From: JANNVK01 sp031414415
Lineage (GTDB): Bacteria > Acidobacteriota > Blastocatellia > Pyrinomonadales > Pyrinomonadaceae
Reading direction: 5' to 3'
Assembly (NCBI GenBank): GCA_031414415.1
Contig: JANNVK010000132.1
Span: 58,800 to 122,799 of the forward strand
Length of the DNA: 64,000 nt
A model generated the notes under the pieces. It ran no database searches and had not been told where the DNA came from. It saw only the letters and a program-made list of their open reading frames with translations. Below, in pieces: positions 42,696 through 50,824 of this stretch. The translations under genes and the position numbers were made by a program. Each line of letters starts with the position of its first letter. The first letter of the stretch is position 1.

Positions 42696-43304
42696 TTAAG
42701 ATGATTTTTTTGTTTTCGCGAGGTCGTTTGCTTCTTTACTTAATATTTCAGCTTCATTAATTAATTTTTTAAAACTTTCCTCTTTTTGTTGGAGTTCACC
42801 TTTAGCTTTTTCTAACATACTTGCGTCTTTTGTTATTTTAAATGCGTCGCGAAGCTGTCTTGCAAGTTGTCTGCGAAATTCAAAGGCATCAAGTTGTTTT
42901 CTTAAACTTAACTTTTTGAGGTTGAGATATTCTTGAAATTTCGGGTTAGAATTTTTGTTTGAAGCATCTTCAATTTTTTTAAAAGCCTCTTCTCCTAACG
43001 TCATTCCATCGTTGATTTTATAAACAAAATCATCTGCGAGCTTTTTAACAGTTTCAACGTCTTTTCCGTTCATTGCTTCTTTCAATGTTGCTAATTTTGA
43101 CTCGTTTTCTTTGTAGATTTTCTTGACATCTTTGAGAAGCTGATTGCCTTCGCTCACCAATTGCACGGCTTCATCTGTTTCATTACTAAAAATTGAAGTA
43201 TCGCCACTTCCGCTTTTATCAGATTTTATACACGCTGAAAAAAGTATTGCGATTAAAGCAATTGTGGATAAAATAAAAATTTTAGTAATCAGTTTTTTTG
43301 CCAT
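42696..43304 (-). CDS. Predicted coiled-coil lipoprotein
   Basis: 202 residues. A lipobox at IALIAILFSAC (Cys about 25) follows a hydrophobic leader, then a Ser/Gly-rich spacer and a long, charged, mostly helical body (about 45-200: KDVKKIYKENESKLATLKEA, KAKGELQQKEESFKKLINEA) with heptad-like spacing. I recognise no family. It is the last gene of the minus-strand four-gene run from 46109, 5 bp behind the membrane protein gene. Confidence 0.72.
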   Translation of the reverse strand: MAKKLITKIFILSTIALIAILFSACIKSDKSGSGDTSIFSNETDEAVQLVSEGNQLLKDVKKIYKENESKLATLKEAMNGKDVETVKKLADDFVYKINDGMTLGEEAFKKIEDASNKNSNPKFQEYLNLKKLSLRKQLDAFEFRRQLARQLRDAFKITKDASMLEKAKGELQQKEESFKKLINEAEILSKEANDLAKTKKSS

Positions 43305-43309
43305 AAACT

Positions 43310-44365
43310 TTAGCTTGTCAAACTTTTAGCCAAATTAAAATTACTGTTTGTGTTTCTTCGCCAAATAAATCCATCAAGAACATAATGGACAATTTGTGGT
43401 AATGCAAGAAGCGGCACAAAATACATTTTCATATTTTCTATGTTCCAGTTCTCGCCAAACATCCAATTTTTTTCGTGCCAAAGTCCTCGATTCCAAAATA
43501 ATTCTTCAGCATAAGCAAGCATCCAAAGTGTCATTAAAAATACAAAAACATTACTTGCAAGTGTTCTGTAAATTGGACTTGCCGTCTCGCGGCGTGATTT
43601 TGCATAAAAATATGTAATTGCAAAATATGGCACACCGTGAATAATTACATTTGTTACAGTAAACGCATAATCAGAATTAAAAAAGACAATTCCGAGATAC
43701 CAACAAATTGCTGTTGTCACTAAAACAATATCTTTTCCAACTGTTAAAATGCCTTCTGCGAAGTAAAAATAAAACGATTTCGCACAATATAAAGCTAAAG
43801 AAATAACGTAAATCGGAAACAAAATTTGTTCTATAATTCGCGGTAAACCGACAAAATCGTTTTGAACAAACCATTCAAAGTTTCTTGGCAAATTGCTCAT
43901 CCAAAATGCCAAAGGATATATCGTTGCCAGATAAATTGCGAAAATATCAATCCATTTTGTCACTTCGCTGGTTTCATTTGCCTTTGCCCGATAAAGTTTA
44001 ACCCAACCATATTGCTGTCTGACAAAATGAAAGACAGCAATTAACGCCAAAACTTTCCAAAATGTCAGAGCAGATTCAGAATATAAAGCGACACCAATAA
44101 TATAGCCTGAAATTGGAACAAATAAATATAAAAATGGACGGCGTTTTAGTTCATCAATATCGAAATAAACGCGAAAACTTGTTGCCCAAACGTGTGCAAC
44201 ATCAATCATCAAAATCGCAGAAATCCATAACCAATCGGGCGTTTCTCCATCAAACTTTGAATTAAAAGTAAGCAAAAATATTGATAAAATCGCACTTCCG
44301 AGAAAAACAGAAAGATCAATTCGCGACGAAAATAACCATTTTTGATTAGAAACCACAGTTTCCAT
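43310..44365 (-). CDS. Polytopic membrane protein of unknown function
   Basis: 351 residues from ATG 44365; the longer frame to 44416 runs into the FHA gene and is not supported. About eight to nine TM segments are visible (LSVFLGSAILSIFLL, FLYLFVPISGYIIGVALY, VLALIAVFHFVRQQYGWV, IILFPIYVISLALY-like and others). HFVRQQYGWVKLY, and HGVPYFAITYFYAKSRRETA with its conserved-looking His, suggest an enzymatic or carrier role, but I cannot name it. It sits 5 bp after the FHA fusion gene. Confidence 0.7.
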   Translation of the reverse strand: METVVSNQKWLFSSRIDLSVFLGSAILSIFLLTFNSKFDGETPDWLWISAILMIDVAHVWATSFRVYFDIDELKRRPFLYLFVPISGYIIGVALYSESALTFWKVLALIAVFHFVRQQYGWVKLYRAKANETSEVTKWIDIFAIYLATIYPLAFWMSNLPRNFEWFVQNDFVGLPRIIEQILFPIYVISLALYCAKSFYFYFAEGILTVGKDIVLVTTAICWYLGIVFFNSDYAFTVTNVIIHGVPYFAITYFYAKSRRETASPIYRTLASNVFVFLMTLWMLAYAEELFWNRGLWHEKNWMFGENWNIENMKMYFVPLLALPQIVHYVLDGFIWRRNTNSNFNLAKSLTS

Positions 44366-44370
44366 AAACT

Positions 44371-45894
44371 CTATTTCGGCGGTTTTCCGTCTGCATAAAT
44401 AAATGTGTGGAAGCAAGCGTTCGTTCCGCCCTCACGCAGAGCGTCTAAAATTCCGCGATTCTCCATTTCCAATAGCTTTTTCATCAAAAAGTTTTGTTCT
44501 TCAACACTCATATGTTTACGTGCTAAATCAAACGCACAACCGCTTGTGTGCGGCGGTAAACTACCTTTTCCAGTAACTTTAAATGAGTTTGCATTTGTCC
44601 CATTGAGGCTGATTTGATAATCCATCGAACGAGTCAAACTCGTAACTCGAAGTGGTTTTTTGAATTGGTTGAAATAGGCTTTGCCAATCTCTTCCAAGAT
44701 TGGCTTGGCAAGTTTATTAAACATTCGAAGCAGGCGAATTCGCATTTGTTTGCGGTCTTTTGAATTATTCAAATCATATTTTTGACCATCGAAATTGTCA
44801 GCGAGTTTTTTTAAAATTGCATATTTTTCTGAATTTTGCAGAATATCGCCAATGCAATCGTTGAAATTTCCCTTATACAAATCTAAATCGAACGACTTAA
44901 ATTCAGCTTCGCTGGCACTTCCGCCAACTTCCAAAACATACCATTCTGTTGCCATCGGCATTTCTATAAGTTCATTATTTAAACGCTTTCGGGCAAGTTC
45001 GGCAAAATCCATTGGTTGTTCATAACCTAGCGTTGAAACCATTTCTGCAAGTTTTCGTTTTTGCTTTGGCACGCCGCAGCACAGCTCACTAGGAATTTGC
45101 ATCTGTGGCGATTCAACCACGCCACGAGCCGGATTCATCGCCAAATCTTTCTGTTTTTGCCAAAAAGCTGGCGAGACATTTAGTTCAGAAGCCGAAGTTC
45201 CGCCATTTGAACTTATTGAACTCGTAGATTTAACCTCGCCAATATCAACAACATTTATTTCCTTTTCTTCTGTTTCCCACGAAGCAATTAAATCATCTAA
45301 ATCATCTGGATCTTCGCCGCCAAGCGGATCAATTACACGAATTGGAATTTCTGCACTTGAAACAATTCGAGGTGTTGCAGAAGTTCCACCAATAGTTACT
45401 GGTGTTTGATTTTTTTGCCAAAAAACAAAAGCCACAATTCCTAAAAAAATTACCAAAAGAGAAATTCCAACGCTTGACACTAAAACTATCGGAAATTGTC
45501 CTTGGTTTTGGATAGAATTATTTGATTTTGGAGACTTAGTTTTTACAATTTTAGGTTTTGTGACATTAGCTATTTGAGGCGATTTTTCAGCAACTGTTTC
45601 GTTTTTTATGACAACAGTTATAATCGTAGAGTTCCCAATTCTTACTTCATCGCGGTTTCGAAGTTGTTTTTCCTTAATCTTTTCGTCATTTACAAAAGTT
45701 CCATTAGTCGAATTTTCATCATAAATCCAAACTTCACCATTATGATTTTCAAACGTCGAATTTACACGGGAAAGCCCCGAATCGTTTAAAGCAATATCAG
45801 CTTGATTCGTTCTTCCAATCGAAACTTCGTCTTTAAGTTCGACTGTTTGATTTCCAACGGAACTTTCAATTTGTAAAGTTATTTTTTTCATCAA
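44371..45894 (-). CDS. FHA domain - TM - M15/LAS-peptidase-like fusion
   Basis: 507 residues. Residues about 3-95 form a forkhead-associated domain (SIGRTNQADIALNDSGLSRV; ENSTNGTFVNDEKI), a phosphothreonine-binding module facing the cytosol. One TM helix follows (about 135-155, FPIVLVSSVGISLLVIFLGI), then a linker and an extracytoplasmic C-terminal domain. That domain has RVTSLTRSMDYQISL, HTSGCAFDLARKH and FHTFIY. The spacing recalls LAS/M15 D,D-carboxypeptidases (SxHxxGxAxD ... H.H), though the exact metal set is only partly matched. It overlaps the preceding small gene by 4 nt. It may link Ser/Thr-kinase signalling to cell-wall processing. Confidence 0.78.
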   Translation of the reverse strand: MMKKITLQIESSVGNQTVELKDEVSIGRTNQADIALNDSGLSRVNSTFENHNGEVWIYDENSTNGTFVNDEKIKEKQLRNRDEVRIGNSTIITVVIKNETVAEKSPQIANVTKPKIVKTKSPKSNNSIQNQGQFPIVLVSSVGISLLVIFLGIVAFVFWQKNQTPVTIGGTSATPRIVSSAEIPIRVIDPLGGEDPDDLDDLIASWETEEKEINVVDIGEVKSTSSISSNGGTSASELNVSPAFWQKQKDLAMNPARGVVESPQMQIPSELCCGVPKQKRKLAEMVSTLGYEQPMDFAELARKRLNNELIEMPMATEWYVLEVGGSASEAEFKSFDLDLYKGNFNDCIGDILQNSEKYAILKKLADNFDGQKYDLNNSKDRKQMRIRLLRMFNKLAKPILEEIGKAYFNQFKKPLRVTSLTRSMDYQISLNGTNANSFKVTGKGSLPPHTSGCAFDLARKHMSVEEQNFLMKKLLEMENRGILDALREGGTNACFHTFIYADGKPPK

Positions 45895-46109
45895 TGATGA
45901 TGATCTGCATCCGCAACTTCTTTTATTTTTTCAAGATCAATTACTTTTGAAAACTGCTCAAAATGAAACATCGAATCGTCTTTGCAGTAATCACAAAAAA
46001 AAGTTGCATCCTCGCCTAAATACATATCTTTAAGGTGATAAGCGATAAAACAACCATAGCAACGTTGGGCTCTTTTACCAAATTTTTGAAGAATTTCTTC
46101 ACTATTCAT
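45891..46109 (-). CDS. Small protein with two CxxC motifs
   Basis: 72 residues. CYGCFIAYHLKDMYLG and FFCDYCKDDSMFHFE supply two CxxC pairs, consistent with a small zinc-binding fold; the C-terminus is DADHHH. No family recognised. The 4-nt overlap with the FHA fusion gene, and 5-bp gaps onward, place it at the head of a four-gene operon (46109 to 42696). It has no signal peptide. Confidence 0.65.
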   Translation of the reverse strand: MNSEEILQKFGKRAQRCYGCFIAYHLKDMYLGEDATFFCDYCKDDSMFHFEQFSKVIDLEKIKEVADADHHH

Positions 46110-46202
46110 TTTTTAATTTTTTCACGAATCAGTTAAATTTTGCAACAAATAATCACAAATATACTTGCAAAACCTTTTTCAATATGTTGTATTTATAAAA
46201 CA

Positions 46203-46268
46203 ATGTTGAGAAATTTACCAACAATTCATCATTCCAATCATCATCGGCGGAACAATCACGCCGACTAA
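46203..46268 (+). CDS. Putative his operon leader peptide (21 aa, five His)
   Basis: ATG 46203 to TAA 46266-46268 encodes MLRNLPTIHHSNHHRRNNHA followed by D and stop. Five of the last 13 residues are His, as in classical hisL leaders where ribosome stalling at His codons controls attenuation. It is followed by a 5-bp GC hairpin (CGGCG 46245-46249 with CGCCG 46259-46263, spanning the last His codons) and the terminator-like hairpin at 46310-46336. It lacks a clear Shine-Dalgarno. TATAAA at 46194-46199 is close, so the RNA may be leaderless or start further up. The His codons could also derive by chance from CATCATT-type repeats. Confidence 0.62.
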   Translation: MLRNLPTIHHSNHHRRNNHAD

Positions 46269-46309
46269 TCTTACTTTGTAAAATCCGTAAAAATTTAGTT
46301 TTGAAGTGT

Positions 46310-46336
46310 GAACTTGAAAGTTTTCAGGTTCTTTTT
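46310..46336 (+). terminator. Attenuator-like hairpin and T-run directly before hisG
   Basis: GAACTTGAAA pairs with TTTCAGGTTC (10 bp, one G-U) and is followed by TTTTT. It ends 8 bp before the hisG ATG (46345). An AGG that could serve as the hisG ribosome-binding site lies inside the 3' arm, so the structure could act on transcription or translation. A competing antiterminator pairing is not obvious to me. Confidence 0.68.
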
Positions 46337-46344
46337 GTGTTTAT

Positions 46345-47208
46345 ATGAACGAAAAAAAGTTAAAAATTGCAATCCAAAAATCTGGCAGACTGAGCGAAGA
46401 TTCGATAAATCTGTTGAAAAAATGCGGAATAAAATTCAACAACGGAATCGGCAAACTTCGTGCGGAAGCTCAAAATTTTCCGCTTGAAATATTTTTTTTG
46501 CGTGATGATGATATTCCCGAATATGTTGCGGACGGCGTTGCTGATGTTGGAATTGTCGGCGAAAATGTTGTTTTTGAAGCCCAAAAAGAAATAAATATTG
46601 TCGAAAAATTAGGCTTTGGAAAATGCAGATTGTCGCTCGCGGTGCCAAAGTCATTTAATTTCAAAAGCCTGCAAGACCTTGCAGATAAAAGAATTGCCAC
46701 AACTTATCCAAACATTCTCGGAAAATTTTTCGCCGAAAATAATATTAAAACCGAAATTCACACAATCAGCGGTTCGGTTGAAATTGCTCCGAGTATTGGT
46801 TTGGCAGATGCAATTTGCGATCTTGTAAGTTCAGGAAGCACTCTGTTTTCCAATGGTTTACGAGAAGTTGAAACCGTGATGAACTCCGAAGCTGTTTTAA
46901 TTTCCCAAAAAAATCTTGACGAATCTGCGATAAAAATTCTCGGTAAATTGATGTTTCGGATCAACGCCGTAAATGCCGCAAAACAAAATAAATATATTTT
47001 ACTGAATGCTCCAAACAACAAACGTGATGAAATTGTCGCGTTACTTCCCGGTATTAAAAGTCCGACAATTTTGCCACTCGCGGAAAGCGGTTGGAGTTCG
47101 ATTCATTCGGTTATCAGCGAAAATGATTTCTGGGAAGTTGTTGAGAAACTTAAACTTGCAGGAGCAGAAGGAATTTTGGTGCTTTCAATAGACCAAATGA
47201 TTGGGTAG
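46345..47208 (+). CDS. hisG: ATP phosphoribosyltransferase, long form
   Basis: The first step of histidine synthesis: ATP plus PRPP gives PR-ATP. 287 residues, the long HisG type with a C-terminal ACT-like regulatory domain (about 210-285: NAPNNKRDEIVALLPGIKSP, then GWSSIHSVIS) that binds histidine, so HisZ is not needed. Core motifs are IAIQKSGRLSEDSINLLKKC, LRDDDIPEYVADGVADVGIV and the PRPP-binding DAICDLVSSGSTLFSNGL. First gene of the his operon. A heptamer array starts 6 bp after its stop codon. Confidence 0.97.
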   Translation: MNEKKLKIAIQKSGRLSEDSINLLKKCGIKFNNGIGKLRAEAQNFPLEIFFLRDDDIPEYVADGVADVGIVGENVVFEAQKEINIVEKLGFGKCRLSLAVPKSFNFKSLQDLADKRIATTYPNILGKFFAENNIKTEIHTISGSVEIAPSIGLADAICDLVSSGSTLFSNGLREVETVMNSEAVLISQKNLDESAIKILGKLMFRINAVNAAKQNKYILLNAPNNKRDEIVALLPGIKSPTILPLAESGWSSIHSVISENDFWEVVEKLKLAGAEGILVLSIDQMIG

Positions 47209-47214
47209 AAAATA

Positions 47215-47312
47215 TTTCAGATTTCAAATTCCAAATCGGAATCTGGAATCTGAAATCTAGAACCCGAAATCTGGAATCTGGAATCTGAAATCTGAAATCT
47301 GAAATCTGAAAT
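47215..47312. repeat. Heptamer array between hisG and hisD, with inverted left arm
   Basis: From 47238 to 47312 the sequence is ten consecutive 7-nt units (GGAATCT or GAAATCT, with one variant AGAACCC) plus a 5-nt partial. At 47215-47237 the same units occur in reverse complement (AGATTTC, AAATTCC). It ends 8 bp before the hisD ATG and leaves hisD without a usual Shine-Dalgarno. Confidence 0.95.
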
Positions 47313-47320
47313 TAAATATT

Positions 47321-48619
47321 ATGAACATAATTAGTTTTCCAAAAAAAGAAGATTGGACGCAAGTTTTGAAACGTCCAATGTTTGATGTACGAGATTTGAG
47401 CGAAACCGTCACTGCGATTTTAGACGATGTTAAGCTCAATGGTGACAATGCTTTACGCAAATATACAAAACAATTTGATGGTGTTGAAATAGAACACTTT
47501 CAAGTTTCCGAAGCCGAGTTTATCGAAGCTGAACGCAATGTTTCTGAAGATTTGAAACAAGCAATTCAAGTTGCTAAATCAAATATTGAGAAATTTCATC
47601 TTTCACAAGTAGATGAGATTAAACAAGTTGAAACGACCGAAGGCGTTATTTGCTGGCGAAAATCTGTAGCGATTGAAAAAGTCGGTTTATATATTCCAGC
47701 CGGAACTGCACCGCTTTTTTCAACCGTTTTGATGCTTGCAATTCCAGCAAAAATTGCAGGCTGTAGCCAAATAATAATGTGTTCACCAACTGACAAAACT
47801 GGCAAAATAAATGACGCAACTCTATTTACAGCAAGACTTTGCGGCGTTGACAAGGTTTATAAACTCGGCGGAGTGCAAGCAATCGGGGCAATGGCATATG
47901 GCACAAAAACCGTTCCGCAAGTTTACAAAATATTCGGTCCCGGAAATCAATATGTAACCTGTGCGAAGCAGTTGGTTTCGCAATTGGGCGTGGCGATTGA
48001 TATGCCTGCCGGACCTTCGGAAGTTGCAGTTTTGGCTGACGAAAGTTGTGTTCCGAGCTTTGTTGCAGCCGATTTATTATCGCAAGCCGAACACGGAATT
48101 GACAGCCAAGTTTTGCTTGTTTCAAACAGTGAAAATGTTATTACCGAAACGCTAATTGAACTTAATAAACAACTTGCAGTTCTGCCGAGACGTGAAATTG
48201 CGACCAAAGCATTAGAAAATTCGAAAACAATTTTAGTTGAAACTTTAGTTGAAGCGGTTGAACTTTTGAACGAATATGCTGCCGAGCATTTAATTATCGC
48301 AACTAAAAATTCGGACGAAGTTGCCGAAAAAATTACAAATGCAGGTTCAATTTTTATCGGCAATTATTCGTGTGAATCGGCTGGAGATTATGCGTCCGGC
48401 ACGAACCATACTTTACCGACAAATGGTTACGCCAAAGCCTTTAGCGGTGTTTCGGTTGATAGTTTTGTTAAGAAAATTACGTTTCAAAAATTATCAAAAT
48501 CTGGAATTTTAAACCTAGGTAAAACAATTGAATTGATGGCAGAAGCCGAGAATTTACAGGCACACGCAAGGGCAATTTCAATACGGTTGGAAGACTTGTC
48601 TGCAAATAAAAAAAGATGA
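47321..48619 (+). CDS. hisD: Histidinol dehydrogenase
   Basis: The last two oxidations of the pathway, histidinol to histidine, with Zn2+ and NAD. 432 residues. Markers are YIPAGTAPLFSTVLMLAIPA, IFGPGNQYVTCAKQLV, DMPAGPSEVAVLAD, AADLLSQAEHGIDSQVLL (Gln-Ala-Glu-His) and CESAGDYASGTNHTLPTNGY. The catalytic His/Glu environment (AAEHLIIATKN) is retained. Its stop overlaps the hisC start by 4 nt (ATGA). Confidence 0.97.
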   Translation: MNIISFPKKEDWTQVLKRPMFDVRDLSETVTAILDDVKLNGDNALRKYTKQFDGVEIEHFQVSEAEFIEAERNVSEDLKQAIQVAKSNIEKFHLSQVDEIKQVETTEGVICWRKSVAIEKVGLYIPAGTAPLFSTVLMLAIPAKIAGCSQIIMCSPTDKTGKINDATLFTARLCGVDKVYKLGGVQAIGAMAYGTKTVPQVYKIFGPGNQYVTCAKQLVSQLGVAIDMPAGPSEVAVLADESCVPSFVAADLLSQAEHGIDSQVLLVSNSENVITETLIELNKQLAVLPRREIATKALENSKTILVETLVEAVELLNEYAAEHLIIATKNSDEVAEKITNAGSIFIGNYSCESAGDYASGTNHTLPTNGYAKAFSGVSVDSFVKKITFQKLSKSGILNLGKTIELMAEAENLQAHARAISIRLEDLSANKKR

Positions 48620-49686
48620 ATACAGAATTTAGTTTAGAAAAAATAGTTCGCGAAAACATCAAGCGTTTAACTCCGTATTCATCAGCTCGTAAAGAGTTTA
48701 GCGGAATGGCAACGGTTTTTCTTGACGCAAATGAAAACGCATTTGGCTCACCAATTAACGATGATTTCAGTCGTTACCCTGATCCTTTGCAGGCAGAAAT
48801 TAAAGAAAAATTATCAACATTGAGTGCTGTAAATACCAATCAAATCTTTGTCGGGAACGGTAGCGACGAAGCGATTGACTTGTTATTCAGAATTTTTTGC
48901 GAACCAAAAATAGATAATGTTGTAATTTGTCCGCCAACATATGGAATGTATCAAGTTTCGGCGGAAATTAACGATGTCGCAATAAAGCGGGCGAATTTAA
49001 CCGAAGATTTTCAGCTTGATGTCGATTTAATTACTGCAACTATTGATAAAAACACGAAACTTTTATTCATTTGTTCACCAAATAATCCGTCTGGAAATTC
49101 TTTGAATGGCAAAGATGTTTTGAGTTTAGCAAAAACCTTCAAGGGAATTATAGTCGTTGACGAAGCCTATATTCATTTCTCGCAAGAAGAATCTTTGGTT
49201 AATTATTTACCAAGTTTTCCAAACTTAGTTGTGTTGCAGACATTTTCAAAGGCTTGGGGTTTAGCAGGATTACGTGTTGGTTTAGCTTTTGCAAGTGTTG
49301 AAATAGTTGCACTTATGAACAAAGTAAAACCACCTTACAATATTTCAAGTATTGCTCAACTTGCAATTTTAGAAGCATTGAAACAAAAAGATGAAGTTCA
49401 AAAAATGATCGCAAAAATTATTGATGAACGCGAAAAACTTATCGAAAATCTAGCGAAACTAAAAATTATTACAAAAATTTATCCAACGGACGCAAATTTT
49501 GTTTTGGTTAAAACAATTGATGCAAATTTAATTTATAAATTTTTGATAAATGGAGAAATTGTCGTCAGAAATCGTGGAAACGTAGAACTTTGCGAAAATT
49601 GTTTAAGAATCACAATTGGCACACCGACAGAAAACGCTAAATTATTGAAAACATTGAGGAAATATGAAAAAAGTATTATTTATTGA
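48616..49686 (+). CDS. hisC: Histidinol-phosphate aminotransferase
   Basis: A PLP aminotransferase, fold type I, 356 residues. FLDANENAFGSPI, IFVGNGSDEAIDLLFRIF, FICSPNNPSGNSL, VVDEAYIHFS and QTFSKAWGLAGLRVGLAFA (the Schiff-base lysine is in SKAWG) are all in order. It overlaps hisD by 4 nt and hisB by 23 nt, so the three are translationally coupled. Confidence 0.96.
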   Translation: MNTEFSLEKIVRENIKRLTPYSSARKEFSGMATVFLDANENAFGSPINDDFSRYPDPLQAEIKEKLSTLSAVNTNQIFVGNGSDEAIDLLFRIFCEPKIDNVVICPPTYGMYQVSAEINDVAIKRANLTEDFQLDVDLITATIDKNTKLLFICSPNNPSGNSLNGKDVLSLAKTFKGIIVVDEAYIHFSQEESLVNYLPSFPNLVVLQTFSKAWGLAGLRVGLAFASVEIVALMNKVKPPYNISSIAQLAILEALKQKDEVQKMIAKIIDEREKLIENLAKLKIITKIYPTDANFVLVKTIDANLIYKFLINGEIVVRNRGNVELCENCLRITIGTPTENAKLLKTLRKYEKSIIY

Positions 49687-50764
49687 TCGTGACGGAACAT
49701 TGATTTTTGAACCTGAAGATTTTCAGATTGACTCGTTTGAAAAGCTCAAATTTTTGCCGCTCGTTTTTTCGGCTTTGTCCAAAATTGCAAAAGAATTAGA
49801 CTACGAACTTGTTATGGTTTCAAATCAAGACGGACTTGGAACTGCAAGTTTTCCGGAAGAAACTTTCTATCCAGTGCAAAACTTTATCCTCCAAACGCTT
49901 ATAAACGAAGGTGTTAGATTTGCTGAAGTTTTGGTTGATAATTCATTTGAAAATGAAAAAAGTGAGAATAGAAAGCCGCGAACAGGAATGTTGACCAAAT
50001 ATTTTTCCGATGAATACGATTTAGCAAATTCATTCGTCATCGGCGACCGCGAAACAGACGTTCAACTTGCAAAAAATCTTGGTGCAAAAGCAATTTGTAT
50101 CAATGGTAAATTTTCAGAAAATTTGGAGCAGATTGCCTTTAATGCAAAAGATTGGCAAGAGATTTATGAGTTTCTAAAATTGCCACAACGCAAAGTTTCG
50201 CATCGACGAACGACAAAAGAAACAGACATTTTGATTGAGTTAAACCTTGATGGCAAAGGCTTTGCTGATATTTCTACAGGAATTCATTTTTTCGATCATA
50301 TGCTTGAACAAATTGCTCGGCACGGAAATATTGATCTTAAAATTGATTGCAAAGGCGATTTGCAAATTGATGAACATCACACAATTGAAGACGTTGCGAT
50401 TACACTTGGCGAAGCATTTTCGGTTGCTCTAAAAAACAAACGCGGAATGGAACGCTACGGTTTTTGTCTGCCGATGGACGATTGTTTGGCTCAAGTTGCG
50501 ATTGATTTTGGCGGACGTAATTGGATTGTTTGGGAAGCCGATTTCAAACGTGAAAAAATAGGCGAAATGCCGACCGAAATGTTCTTTCATTTTTTCAAAT
50601 CTTTTTCTGATAAAGCCTTGTGTAACTTGAACATAAAGGCAGAAGGGACGAACGAACATCATAAAATTGAAGGTATTTTTAAGGCATTTGCGAAAGCGAT
50701 AAAACTGGCTGTGAAACGTGATGCTTCGAGCAACGAACTGCCTTCAACAAAAGGGATTTTGTAA
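49664..50764 (+). CDS. hisB: Bifunctional histidinol-phosphatase / imidazoleglycerol-phosphate dehydratase
   Basis: 366 residues with two enzymes. The N-terminal HAD phosphatase (about 1-165) has the catalytic DxD in FIDRDGTLIFEPED and FVIGDRETDVQLAKNLGAKA. The C-terminal IGPD domain (about 172-366) has the Mn-binding motifs GIHFFDHMLEQIARHG, DEHHTIEDVAITLGEAF and GTNEHHKIEGIFKAFAKAIK. This fusion is typical of enterobacteria and Bacteroidota. The zinc-loop cysteines of the HAD domain of E. coli HisB are not evident. It is followed by a palindromic element before hisH. Confidence 0.96.
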   Translation: MKKVLFIDRDGTLIFEPEDFQIDSFEKLKFLPLVFSALSKIAKELDYELVMVSNQDGLGTASFPEETFYPVQNFILQTLINEGVRFAEVLVDNSFENEKSENRKPRTGMLTKYFSDEYDLANSFVIGDRETDVQLAKNLGAKAICINGKFSENLEQIAFNAKDWQEIYEFLKLPQRKVSHRRTTKETDILIELNLDGKGFADISTGIHFFDHMLEQIARHGNIDLKIDCKGDLQIDEHHTIEDVAITLGEAFSVALKNKRGMERYGFCLPMDDCLAQVAIDFGGRNWIVWEADFKREKIGEMPTEMFFHFFKSFSDKALCNLNIKAEGTNEHHKIEGIFKAFAKAIKLAVKRDASSNELPSTKGIL

Positions 50765-50769
50765 AGTTC

Positions 50770-50813
50770 GGAGTCCAGCCTTCAGGCTGAAAACACGCTT
50801 AAGCGTTGACTCC
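50770..50813. repeat. Two-armed cruciform element between hisB and hisH
   Basis: Outer stem GGAGTC (50770-50775) with GACTCC (50808-50813). Inside are two hairpins, CAGCC-TTCA-GGCTG (50776-50789) and the perfect 12-nt palindrome ACGCTTAAGCGT (50795-50806). All three are perfectly paired, giving a compact three-way junction that resembles REP- or MITE-like elements. It has no T-run. Confidence 0.88.
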
Positions 50814-50824
50814 ATTAGAGTTAT

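Noticed and set aside
47215..47312. Heptamer array as a possible CRISPR
   Set aside because: Units are 7 nt and contiguous, without spacers or cas genes; the period and inverted arm fit a tandem repeat, not a CRISPR.
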